NCBI RefSeq assembly: GCF_000309385.1
Contig: NZ_JH976537.1
Span: 2,678,010-2,742,009, forward strand
DNA from: Nodosilinea nodulosa PCC 7104
Lineage (GTDB): Bacteria; Cyanobacteriota; Cyanobacteriia; Phormidesmidales; Phormidesmidaceae
Direction of reading: 5' to 3'
Length of the DNA stretch: 64,000 nt
Part shown: positions 31,361-43,675 of the stretch, piece after piece
How the letters are laid out: every line of letters starts with the position of its first letter
Position numbering within the stretch: position 1 is the stretch's first letter
Notes under the pieces: generated by a model
What the model saw: the letters and a program-made list of their open reading frames with translations, nothing else
The model's database searches: none
What the model was told of the DNA's origin: nothing
Translations under genes and position numbers: made by a program

Positions 31361-31912
31361 ATGAGTCAGAAAAAGCCGTCAAATCGTCGCAAGCCAGCGA
31401 CCATTAATCAAATTCGAGCACAAATCCGCAACCTGGCAAAGCTGCACAGTTATGATGAGCAAATTTTGTTAGACTTTGCTGAATTTGTGCATGGTGGAAA
31501 GTTCAAGGAAATTGAACCAAGTCTGAACGAATTGAAGGAGGCAGTTTGCCAGGCTTTCAACTGTTCTGATTATAAAACTCTCAAGAAAAACAAGGCGTTT
31601 AAGCTAGCTACTGCTGGGCGCAGCTTCAACTTTAGCTATAAAGATTCATGGTTGACGCTCTATCGCGAATGGGTGCGAGTTCCTGAGAACGAGCGTAATG
31701 AAATTGGGCCAAACACTATCAATGGGATTGACGTACTCAAAAATTTCCGCCCCTGGCAGGTGTTTCAACTCGATCCAAAAACTGCTACCGCTGATGATAT
31801 CAATGCGGCCTTTCGCCAGCTAGCGAAAAAACATCACCCAGATACTGGCGGAGATCGCAAGGTTTTTGAAGAACTTCAAAAGATGCGAGACTCTTTACTT
31901 TTACTACGCTAA
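31361..31912 (+). CDS. C-terminal J-domain protein
   Basis: 184 residues from the ATG at 31361; a GTG at 31310 would add 17. The last 55 residues are a J-domain, with WQVFQLDPKTATADDINAAF, then RQLAKKHHPDTGGD including the HPD motif at 160-162, so it should stimulate an Hsp70 ATPase. The first 120 residues are basic and helical and are not recognised. A J-domain at the C-terminus is unusual for DnaJ proteins. The HNH-like gene follows after 22 bases on the same strand, suggesting an operon. Base composition is AT-rich like the other accessory genes here. Confidence 0.8.
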   Translation: MSQKKPSNRRKPATINQIRAQIRNLAKLHSYDEQILLDFAEFVHGGKFKEIEPSLNELKEAVCQAFNCSDYKTLKKNKAFKLATAGRSFNFSYKDSWLTLYREWVRVPENERNEIGPNTINGIDVLKNFRPWQVFQLDPKTATADDINAAFRQLAKKHHPDTGGDRKVFEELQKMRDSLLLLR

Positions 31913-31934
31913 GTATTTGAGGTGAATAGTTGAA

Positions 31935-32987
31935 ATGCCAGCAGCACAACGAAAGCATATTCTCTTATCAGATCAAGAAACAGCAAGCATATTAAAGATT
32001 ACTATCAAGAAACTCTACAGAATCTGCGATTTCTTCGACAGCAATGTTGATGATGAATGGGATCTAGTTGAGGGAGAGCATTTCGAATGGGTACGTAAAG
32101 ATGTCAAAAAACGACAATTTTACGAGGCGGGAGCTGTAGCACTTGCAAAGCATCTTCAGGAAGTTGAAACGCAAGGCTTTTTTGCTAGCTTAGTGGACGA
32201 AGTACTAGAAGCTTTTACCCATCGACGCAAAAGGATACGTCGCCACTTAGTAAGAAGACAGGTTTCTATTGAATTTTCCAGTCTAGATGATGCAAGCTTG
32301 ACGCCTGACTTAGTCTTTCTGGAAAGGCCAAAAATTATCCGCATTTTGCGCACAAACGGCAAGGGAGTAAATGCATCAATTAAGCGAATACAGAATAATA
32401 ACAGTTTGGAAGGACAGGAGCAGCTACAACCCGGAAAGCATTTCAATCTTATAGAAAACAATCAATACTGGAGCCAAATTGGAATTGTTAGTTTAGCTCA
32501 AGATATGTCTCAAAATCATGGGAGAAGATCACGAGCATCTCGAAAAGCGTGGACAGATACTGTATTTGAAGAAATCGAAGATGCGATCAAAGAGCAAAGA
32601 AAGTATTTAGAATCATCCGAAAGTCGAATAAAAAAGGCAATGGAAAAAGCCAAAAAAATTGCTGACAACACTTGCCAAGTTTCTTTACAAAGGCGCACTG
32701 CTGCACAACCTTTTGATCTCCATGTTCATCATCTGTTTGATCGTAGCTCAAGACCTGACTTAGCCGATGTCTTGGACAACCTGCTCGTCATGCATTCTGA
32801 GATACATCAGGGCTTCCACAGATGGCATGGTAGTGAAAGCTGTGAGCCAAAAGATCTTATTGAATATTTATTTCACGCAGAAGGAAGTAAGTTTGAGACA
32901 AAGCGAAGTACCAGGAATCTTGATGCTTTAGTCATCAAGCTAGAAAGGATTCAGTCATTTTTTGAAAATCACTATCACATGCCTTAG
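31935..32987 (+). CDS. HNH-like nuclease with duplicated DNA-binding-type module
   Basis: 350 residues. The C-terminal part has Cys247, then DLHVHHLFDR (His263, His265, His266), Asn282 in DNLLVMHSEIHQGFH and His291/His295, the order expected for an HNH/beta-beta-alpha-metal nuclease. The N-terminus begins LSDQETASILKITIKKLYRIC, a MerR-like helix-turn-helix pattern. A motif of the form G-x-HF-x8-x-G-x-x-x-LA occurs twice, at VEGEHFEW..GAVALAKHL and QPGKHFNL..GIVSLAQDM, showing an internal duplication. A long charged helix links it to the nuclease. It pairs with the J-domain gene upstream. Confidence 0.72.
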   Translation: MPAAQRKHILLSDQETASILKITIKKLYRICDFFDSNVDDEWDLVEGEHFEWVRKDVKKRQFYEAGAVALAKHLQEVETQGFFASLVDEVLEAFTHRRKRIRRHLVRRQVSIEFSSLDDASLTPDLVFLERPKIIRILRTNGKGVNASIKRIQNNNSLEGQEQLQPGKHFNLIENNQYWSQIGIVSLAQDMSQNHGRRSRASRKAWTDTVFEEIEDAIKEQRKYLESSESRIKKAMEKAKKIADNTCQVSLQRRTAAQPFDLHVHHLFDRSSRPDLADVLDNLLVMHSEIHQGFHRWHGSESCEPKDLIEYLFHAEGSKFETKRSTRNLDALVIKLERIQSFFENHYHMP

Positions 32988-33177
32988 TGAGTTCTAGATA
33001 TTCTGAATAGAACGGAGTAGCAACCGACACTATCAAGGGATCGAGCGATCGCGAAGGGCGCACCCACGAATCCTTAGGGTTACGGCTAAACCAGGTTATG
33101 GTCTTACGTTTTGAACCTGCACCACCTGATAATAAAGCCGAAATGCTTACGGTTTAATCATTGGCTTCACGGTAGCT

Positions 33178-33215
33178 GTAGGTTGGTTCCGCCAGCTCAA
33201 CCCAATCTACGAGCT
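33178..33215. repeat. short dispersed repeat
   Basis: TGTAGGTTGGTTCCGCCAGC followed by TCAACCCAATCTAC is a small inverted element of the same kind as at 28608. The gap 32988-33251 otherwise holds only a short remnant-like frame near 33098-33157 that I do not call as a gene. Confidence 0.4.
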
Positions 33216-33251
33216 ATTCTTAAATAGATTGCCTCCATCCGGGTACCCACC

Positions 33252-33494
33252 ATGACTCAATCTTTGCGAGCTATCTACCGCAACGGTGCCTTTATTCCCC
33301 AAACGGCCTTCGATCTCCCCGAAGGTACAGAAGTTGAGTTGCTGGTGCAGACGTCCCAAATAGCTTCACCCCCCATTGCTGACGAAGCAGCAAAGCGACA
33401 GTTTCTGAGAGCATTAGTAGAGCGAATGCAGCAAAACCCTATTCCTCTCAGCGCTCCCCACCTCACCAGAGACTCTCTGCATGAACGCCGTTGA
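33252..33494 (+). CDS. DUF104 (AF2212-like) antitoxin
   Basis: 80 residues. RAIYRNGAFIPQTAFDLPEG and TEVELLVQ are the beta-strand core of the AF2212/DUF104 antitoxin family, with a C-terminal helical tail that would wrap the toxin. The gene overlaps the start of the following PIN toxin by 14 bases. The toxin is inactivated, so this antitoxin is now an orphan. Confidence 0.82.
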   Translation: MTQSLRAIYRNGAFIPQTAFDLPEGTEVELLVQTSQIASPPIADEAAKRQFLRALVERMQQNPIPLSAPHLTRDSLHERR

Positions 33495-33882
33495 TACGAA
33501 CATCCTGATTTATGTCAACGATCCCCGTGACCCTGTCAAGCAACGTGTAGCAACTTCTCTTGTGGCTGAGCTGGTGGACGGCGTTTTGCTGTGGCAAGTC
33601 GCAGCAGAGTAAGCAGCCAGCCGCAAATTGGGACCTCTGGGCTACGACAAAACCCAAGCCTATCAATATGTTCGCGATCTACAACAGGTTTAGTACACAT
33701 CGTTGCCTGCTTGGACCGTGCTTGATCGAGCAGAGAACTTGCACAAGCGCTTCAGCCTGTCTCATTGGGATGCAATGATTGTCGCAGCGTGTTTAGACAT
33801 TAATGTCCAAAACCTTTATTCAGAAGACTTTGGATACTCAAAGATCGACACCTTAACGATTGTGAATCCTTTTGAAGGGTAA
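33481..33882 (+). pseudogene. PIN-domain toxin (VapC) with two in-frame stops
   Basis: One continuous frame of 134 codons encodes MNAVDTNILIYVNDPRDP, then LVDGVLLWQVAAE, LGPLGYDKTQAYQYVRDLQQ, then SLSHWDAMIVAACLDINVQN and LYSEDFGYSKI, a complete VapC-like PIN domain with its acidic residues. It is interrupted by TAA at 33610 and TAG at 33691. The TAG probably replaces TGG. The frame is otherwise undamaged, so inactivation is fairly recent. Confidence 0.9.
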
Positions 33883-34052
33883 AGCTCAAGCCCAAGTCTC
33901 CTAAACCAAAGTGAACTGGCCCTGCAACAGCAGGGCCAGTTGGGCATTGCTAAGTTGCGTGATCTTTGCATCTGATTTTGGGTCGCAAGCAAACATCCTG
34001 TAGGATGTTCACACCAAGATTCAGCAACGCCGCACTGTGTCTACATTTACTC

Positions 34053-36407
34053 CTAAGTTGTGCTAAAGTCGCTACTGCTAATTAGACTTGCGTTGACATC
34101 ACTTAGCGTTGCCAACAACTTGCTTGAATCGGTCAGTTGAATCAGCGTTGAGCTGCCGTTTTGAACAATAGATAGCTGCCCAAAACTGATGCCGTTAGAG
34201 AGAGCTAGGCGGTCAACACCGTCCTCAAAGTCGAGGATAAAATCATTGCCGATCGCCAGAACAAACGTATCTCGACCGCTGCCGCCGGTCAAACGATCAG
34301 AGCCATCATCCCCGCTGAGCCAGTCATTGCCGCTGCCACCCAGCAGAATATCGTTGCTCTTGCCGCCAAACAGGCGATCGTTATCTGCGCCGCCAAACAG
34401 AGTATCTTGGCCGTTTCCGCCGAGCAGAATATCAGCGCCTAAACCACCTTCAAGATAGTCATTTCCATCATCTCCAGAGAGTTTATCATTCCCTTTTCCA
34501 CCCCCTAGCTTATCGTTGCCGGGGCCGCCAAAAATAGAATCGTTCCCAGCATCACCCAGAATGAAATCGTTGTCGGCATTGCCAAAGAGTTGATCGTTGC
34601 CATTGCCGCCGCTGATGCTGTCTTTGCCGCGATCGCCGCGAATCGTATCACTGCCGTCACCGCCAAAGGCAATGTCGTTCCCCTGGCCACCAGATAGCCT
34701 GTCTGCGCCGAGGCCTCCATTCAGCAAGTCGTTGCCATTGTTGCCAAATAGAGAATCGTTTCCGTTTAGGCCATCTAGAAAATCGTTGACGCCAGAACCG
34801 ATCAGGCGATCGTTTTTAGCCGTGCCGGTTTGCATCTTCTGAATTGGGTTTACCAGACGGCTCGTTTCTAGGTTCAGTGCAGGTAGCTGATCGGCTCCAT
34901 CTCCACTATTTCCTGGAGGCGTGGGTGTGGGTGTGGGTGTGGGTGTGGGCGTCGGGGTTGGTGTGGGTGTAGGCGTTGGGAACTTAGTCAGCTCAAAAGC
35001 CCCCAGGTCAACGGCTTTTCCAGACTTGCGCTGATTGCCATCTTTGTCGGTTTTGATATAGCCAGGAATTGCGTTAGACCCGGCATCTACGGCAACTGAA
35101 GAAGGCGTTAAATGGTAGTTGTTGGCCGATGCATTGACGAAACCAGCAGATGCCACCTGAGTATTATTTGTCGCTATCAGGTTCTTAGTATTTGCGCCCT
35201 TTTCGTAGGGGTTTGCAAAGCTGTTGACAAAGAGATTGTTGTCTAGAACCAGATTATTCGCTTCGCCAATTAAGCCGCCTCGATAGGTATCGTTGGCAAA
35301 GACGTTGTTGCGAACTGTAATGTTAGCAGGAATGGTGCCTTCAGGTCCGCTTTTATCGATCACGATAGACTGCACGTTGCCAACGAACGTGTTGTTCGCA
35401 ATTTCAACATTGCTGACATTGTTATTCACTCCAATGCCAAGACCGCCATTTACGCCCTTTTTTCCGTTACCGTAAACTACGTTATTGAAAACGCGAATAT
35501 CTCGAACAATCCCCTGGTTGATCTCTTCATCGGCGATCACAATTGCATCTGCCGTATTGCCGTAGACAGCGTTATTGTAGATGTCGATATTGAAGGTATC
35601 CGCTCGATTTCCGTCAACATAGATAGCAGGCCCACCGTTATAACCTTTTGGTGTCCCTGAAATCGAGGCCACTCCGGTCACAACATTGTCGTGGATAGAG
35701 CCATTGCGAGAGCCTGTTTTAGCATCAATTCCCTCGCGAGTGCCGCCGTTGACCACATTGCCCGCAACCTCAAAGCCATCTACACCCCAGATGCTAATTG
35801 CCTCTTGCGAGCCTTGGTTGCCTCCTGCCCCGGTCCATCTGTTGTTGGCGCGTTCGACCGTATTGTTGAGAATCTTGATATTTTTGCTGGTGACTTCTCC
35901 TTCGCCGCCGCCAAAGAAACTGTTGGGTAAAACAATAATTCCTGAGGCGCCGGTCTCAACCGTGTGGTTGTTTTGAACCACGAAATTGCTGGCATCTTGC
36001 AGCGAAATACCCGCCCAGGAGGTGTTTTTGATCTGGAAACCATCGATTACCCAGTAGCTTTGCCTGCTCGACTTGATGGGGGCATCTTGCCAGTCTCCTA
36101 CCGTCGGGGTCGGGTCAAATAGCGTCACGTTTCCGTTCGCTTTCAAGACGATGTGACCAGACTGGGCATTCCCTGATTTCTCTAGACTAACCTGCTCGGT
36201 ATAGGTTCCCGGCTGAACCAAAATAGTGTCGCCTGCACCGACCGCAGAAGCTGTACTTGCAGCATAGCTAATGGTTTTCCAAGGTTGCTCTTTTGTTCCT
36301 GGATTGCTGTCACTGCCGTTGTTCGCAACATAATAGGTTTTACCTTTACCTGTGGGGGTAAAGTTTCTCACAGTATTGTTCGGTGCTGCGATTCCGTTGA
36401 GAAGCAT
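34053..36407 (-). CDS. secreted beta-helix protein with RTX calcium-binding repeats
   Basis: 784 residues. Residues about 25-120 are a DUF1565-type opening (YYVANNGSDSNPGTKEQPWK). Right-handed parallel beta-helix coils rich in NNTV and NNVF turns follow to about 460, as in polysaccharide lyases and epimerases. A linker of about ten Thr-Pro pairs comes next, from a GTGGGT hexamer run near 34920-34975. The C-terminal 250 residues hold many GGxGxD nonapeptides that bind calcium. There is no Sec signal, and RTX proteins leave by type I secretion through a C-terminal signal. AGGAG precedes the ATG. The substrate is unknown. Confidence 0.9.
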   Translation of the reverse strand: MLLNGIAAPNNTVRNFTPTGKGKTYYVANNGSDSNPGTKEQPWKTISYAASTASAVGAGDTILVQPGTYTEQVSLEKSGNAQSGHIVLKANGNVTLFDPTPTVGDWQDAPIKSSRQSYWVIDGFQIKNTSWAGISLQDASNFVVQNNHTVETGASGIIVLPNSFFGGGEGEVTSKNIKILNNTVERANNRWTGAGGNQGSQEAISIWGVDGFEVAGNVVNGGTREGIDAKTGSRNGSIHDNVVTGVASISGTPKGYNGGPAIYVDGNRADTFNIDIYNNAVYGNTADAIVIADEEINQGIVRDIRVFNNVVYGNGKKGVNGGLGIGVNNNVSNVEIANNTFVGNVQSIVIDKSGPEGTIPANITVRNNVFANDTYRGGLIGEANNLVLDNNLFVNSFANPYEKGANTKNLIATNNTQVASAGFVNASANNYHLTPSSVAVDAGSNAIPGYIKTDKDGNQRKSGKAVDLGAFELTKFPTPTPTPTPTPTPTPTPTPTPPGNSGDGADQLPALNLETSRLVNPIQKMQTGTAKNDRLIGSGVNDFLDGLNGNDSLFGNNGNDLLNGGLGADRLSGGQGNDIAFGGDGSDTIRGDRGKDSISGGNGNDQLFGNADNDFILGDAGNDSIFGGPGNDKLGGGKGNDKLSGDDGNDYLEGGLGADILLGGNGQDTLFGGADNDRLFGGKSNDILLGGSGNDWLSGDDGSDRLTGGSGRDTFVLAIGNDFILDFEDGVDRLALSNGISFGQLSIVQNGSSTLIQLTDSSKLLATLSDVNASLISSSDFSTT

Positions 36408-37243
36408 TGTAGGTCTCCTGACAATTAGAGTTAGTACCGTGATGTGGCTGAAGAATTTAATGCTCCGAGCTACAATACAGACTCTTTATCAACAATCCGG
36501 ACTATTATTTGAAGCGCACCTCGATGAATTTGCTTGTTGCGAATTTTTGGAGTCCAGAGCCATTGAAATCTCGTTGCTATTCTCAACAAGATGTGTATTT
36601 TCGAGACGCCCTGAATTATTTCGAGAACCGTGAAGATGTAATTAGAAATACACCGAATAGGTTTTATTACGTAGTAATAGAATGCGGACTTTAGACCTTT
36701 TCTGCGCAGCCTAACCAACGAGAAATTGGTGGGTTTGGCGCTTTCTCAAAAAATTGTCAATAGTGTTGAGCTCCACAGCAAAGCGGGCCTGTTGCAAATG
36801 GAGCAACAGGCTGCAGAGCAAGGGGTATGAAGATTCAGCCGCACCTGGGTCACGCTTCGCGGCGATCGCCCCTGAAAACCAAGGGACGAAGTATTGGTGC
36901 GATCGCTATTGCATGCAACAAGCTGAGGGGAGCGCTTGACGCAGCGGGGCAAATAGCTAAATGACAGCCCCCAATCTGGTGCCCAGACGTAGCTATGGCT
37001 GTAGCCAGTCTGGTTAAGACAGGTCGCCTGGGAACGGTCAGACGTTGGAGAACGTCCATGGGGTTTCTGGATGCTCTAACCAGCGTGACTATGGCTACAG
37101 GCTAAATCTGGGTCGACTGGGTGCAATCACTGTAGCGGCATAGCCAGTGTTCACGGTTCCCCAAGATGTGCATAGCCCCGACCGATCGCTGCACAATCGG
37201 TCGGGGCTATGGCTAGGGAACCTTCCGGAGCGTTGCGCCCGGC
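36408..37243. other. 830-base gap between the RTX gene and katG
   Basis: No convincing gene. The first 300 bases are AT-rich and probably hold the RTX promoter (minus strand). From about 36980 there are several short CTATGGCT / AGCCATAG-type segments in both orientations, ending in the strong hairpin at 37171-37211. Confidence 0.5.
37171..37211. terminator. 16-bp perfect hairpin downstream of katG
   Basis: CATAGCCCCGACCGAT and ATCGGTCGGGGCTATG pair perfectly around a 9-base loop, 33 bases beyond the katG stop. It is the best candidate for the 3' end of the peroxiredoxin-katG transcript, although no T-run follows on the minus strand. Confidence 0.6.
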
Positions 37244-39637
<2,394 letters not shown>

Positions 39638-39672
39638 CTACGGTTTGCTGTTTTCGTCCCTAGGCTGCTTGT

Positions 39673-40233
39673 TTAAGTGCAAAGCATTGCCTGCCAAATT
39701 TGCATCAGCACAGCCGTTCGCTCGGATGTCTTAGCCTTGGGATTAATGTAGTTCAACATGGTCTCAGCGTCAGAAACTACGGGCATCGCCTCAAAGCCAT
39801 CGGCTTCGACGAACATTTTTTCAATCCTCCCGTTTTTTACTAGCATAGAGTAGCGCCAAGAGCGATACCCCATGCCTTGATCAAACAGGTCCATCAGCAT
39901 CCCCATAGCGCGAGTAAAATCACCCTTCACATCGGGAATAAAGCGCACCTGATTAGCCCCTTCCTCCTGAGCCCAAGTGGCCAGGGAAAACGGATCATTG
40001 ACGGAAATGCAGAGGATTTCGTCGACCCCGTTGGCATGAAACGTTTCGGCATACTCGTTGTAGCCTAACAGTTGAACAGGAGAATACGGGCAGGTAAACG
40101 CCCCTGGCACCGCAAACGCCACCACCATTTTTCGTTCAAAGAGATCCGCCGTCGAAAGGTCGTACCAACTCCCCTCTGCAAACATTCGAAAGGTTACTTG
40201 AGGAACCTGCTGGCCCTCTCGGTTAAGCACCAT
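39673..40233 (-). CDS. peroxiredoxin, Prx5/PrxII-like with shifted active-site Cys
   Basis: 186 residues of the thioredoxin-like peroxiredoxin fold. The active-site loop reads VPGAFTCPYSPVQLLGY. In typical PrxII enzymes the same loop reads PGAFTPTCS, so here the cysteine (Cys48) is two residues earlier and Tyr50 takes the usual peroxidatic position. A second cysteine, Cys75, is in EILCISVNDPF. Peroxide reduction is likely but not certain given this change. AAGGAG precedes the ATG. It is the first gene of a probable operon with katG. Confidence 0.82.
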   Translation of the reverse strand: MVLNREGQQVPQVTFRMFAEGSWYDLSTADLFERKMVVAFAVPGAFTCPYSPVQLLGYNEYAETFHANGVDEILCISVNDPFSLATWAQEEGANQVRFIPDVKGDFTRAMGMLMDLFDQGMGYRSWRYSMLVKNGRIEKMFVEADGFEAMPVVSDAETMLNYINPKAKTSERTAVLMQIWQAMLCT

Positions 40234-40637
40234 TTGCCCAGCTCCTTACTCGCAGTCAGCATCCTTTAGATCCTGATTAATCGCGAGATTCACGAGTAGC
40301 GACACTAACCCAAAACAGCGACCTAAACTCACATTCCCCAGGGGGATTGTGGCGGGTCACTCCAGTCAATTAACCGCACCCCAGAACCAATGTTTACCCA
40401 AGCTCAGGAACTCAAGTACTCGAACAAGTCATACTCGTTACGAGTTTGCTTATTGCCAGCTTAAATCAATCCCCTTTGCTTTTGCAGAGCAAAAATAAAT
40501 TGTTTTGCAACACTTAATATCTCTACAAGGATTGGCCCTGGGCAGCGGGGCATAGCAATCCTAGGGTGGGCCCTAGCTCGCCGCGACCCACCAGCGATAG
40601 ATAGCGATGGGGATAGCTCCGATCGCCCTCGCAACCC
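40234..40637. other. 400-base gap upstream of the peroxiredoxin gene
   Basis: Holds the promoter of the peroxiredoxin-katG operon and the tail of glgX. An AT-rich inverted element (GCAAAAATAAATTGTTTTGC, near 40486) could be a regulator site. I see no gene. Confidence 0.4.
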
Positions 40638-42707
<2,070 letters not shown>

Positions 42708-42756
42708 GGGGGTTTAACATACACCGAGACTGGGGTAGATCGCCCTGGCTCAAGAC

Positions 42757-43479
42757 TTAATTAACCTCGGCACCAAGGGGCGGGCAAGCGGGGGCGATGC
42801 CAGGGGCCGCGATCGCCCCTCGGTCAAAATCCTGGGGAGTCCACCGGGGCGGGCTGCCCAGGCAGGTCTCTGTGCCAAACTGGGGCTGCCAGGTGCCCCG
42901 CTTGTGTCGCCAGGCCGTGGCCGAAAACGCCGCCAAGGTCTCGCGATCGCGAATTGGGCTGGCGCTGGCAGGACGCCACTGGTGAACCACCACCGCCCAG
43001 TCCCCCGCCGTCAGGGCCTGCCCCCGCAGATCGCCCTGGGCTATGGACCATACCGCCACCGGCCCAGGATGGATGCGGCACCAGTGCTCGACAAAGGGGT
43101 GGTCGGTGCCGTCGTCATCGGCGCAGGTGCCCCGCTCTAGAAAAGTGTCGGCATCCAGCCACTCGTAGCGGCTGGTATCGGGCCACAGGCGAGGGGTAAG
43201 GGCCAGAGCATGGCGCCAGGTGCAGGTGCCGCAGGTCGCATCATCGGCCGCCCAGCTAAAGGTGCCGGCAAAACCCAGCAGATCGGCATCAAAGCGCGAT
43301 CGCCAGTCCATCTCCCGATACCGATCTGGGGTGAGCGGCCCTCCAAAGGGAACCTGGCGCACGTCAGCAAAATGAGTTTCAGCCTGGATCCATAGCACCG
43401 CTTGGCTGGTGTCAGCGGCGCTCCGATCGAACTGAATGGAGCGACGCTGCCAGAGGCCGAGGAAGGGGTTGGGGGGCAT
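42757..43479 (-). CDS. unrecognised protein, possibly lipocalin-like
   Basis: 240 residues from MPPNPFLGLWQRRS. The frame stays open for another 47 codons upstream, but those are a proline-rich reading of the GGGTGAG repeat and are unlikely to be translated. The protein has regularly spaced Trp and Gly (GLWQRRSI, AVLWIQAETHFADVRQV, FAGTFSWA, VEHWCRIHPGPVAVWSI), suggesting a beta-barrel, perhaps related to the HRI1-like family. No catalytic residues can be named. It is 49 bases before glgX on the same strand. Confidence 0.6.
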   Translation of the reverse strand: MPPNPFLGLWQRRSIQFDRSAADTSQAVLWIQAETHFADVRQVPFGGPLTPDRYREMDWRSRFDADLLGFAGTFSWAADDATCGTCTWRHALALTPRLWPDTSRYEWLDADTFLERGTCADDDGTDHPFVEHWCRIHPGPVAVWSIAQGDLRGQALTAGDWAVVVHQWRPASASPIRDRETLAAFSATAWRHKRGTWQPQFGTETCLGSPPRWTPQDFDRGAIAAPGIAPACPPLGAEVN

Positions 43480-43488
43480 GGAGGGGAA

Positions 43489-43611
43489 GGTGGGGGGGTG
43501 AGGGGTGAGGGGTGGAGCGGTGAGGGGTGAGGGGTGAGCGGGTAGGGAGGGTGGGGGGTGAGGGGTGGGGGGTGAGGGGTGAGGGGGTGGGGGGGGTGGG
43601 GGTCTTGTTCG
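43489..43611. repeat. heptamer repeat array (GGGTGAG)
   Basis: About 120 bases of imperfect TGAGGGG/GGGTGAG heptamers, interrupted by GGGTGGG variants. Short tandemly repeated repetitive sequences of 7 bp are known from many cyanobacteria. The array lies directly upstream of the start codon of the 42757-43479 gene, in its leader. Confidence 0.85.
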
Positions 43612-43675
43612 GCAGCTCATTTAGCGCTGTGTGGCGAGGGGCCAGCGGTGGGTTGCCCGCACCGGAGCCATGCTG

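Noticed and set aside
36470-36718. 82-codon minus-strand frame in the gap before the RTX gene
   Set aside because: AT-rich chance frame without ribosome site or recognisable pattern.
43480-43620. Proline-rich N-terminal extension of the 42757-43479 gene
   Set aside because: The codons are a reading of the GGGTGAG heptamer array; the internal ATG gives a normal protein start.
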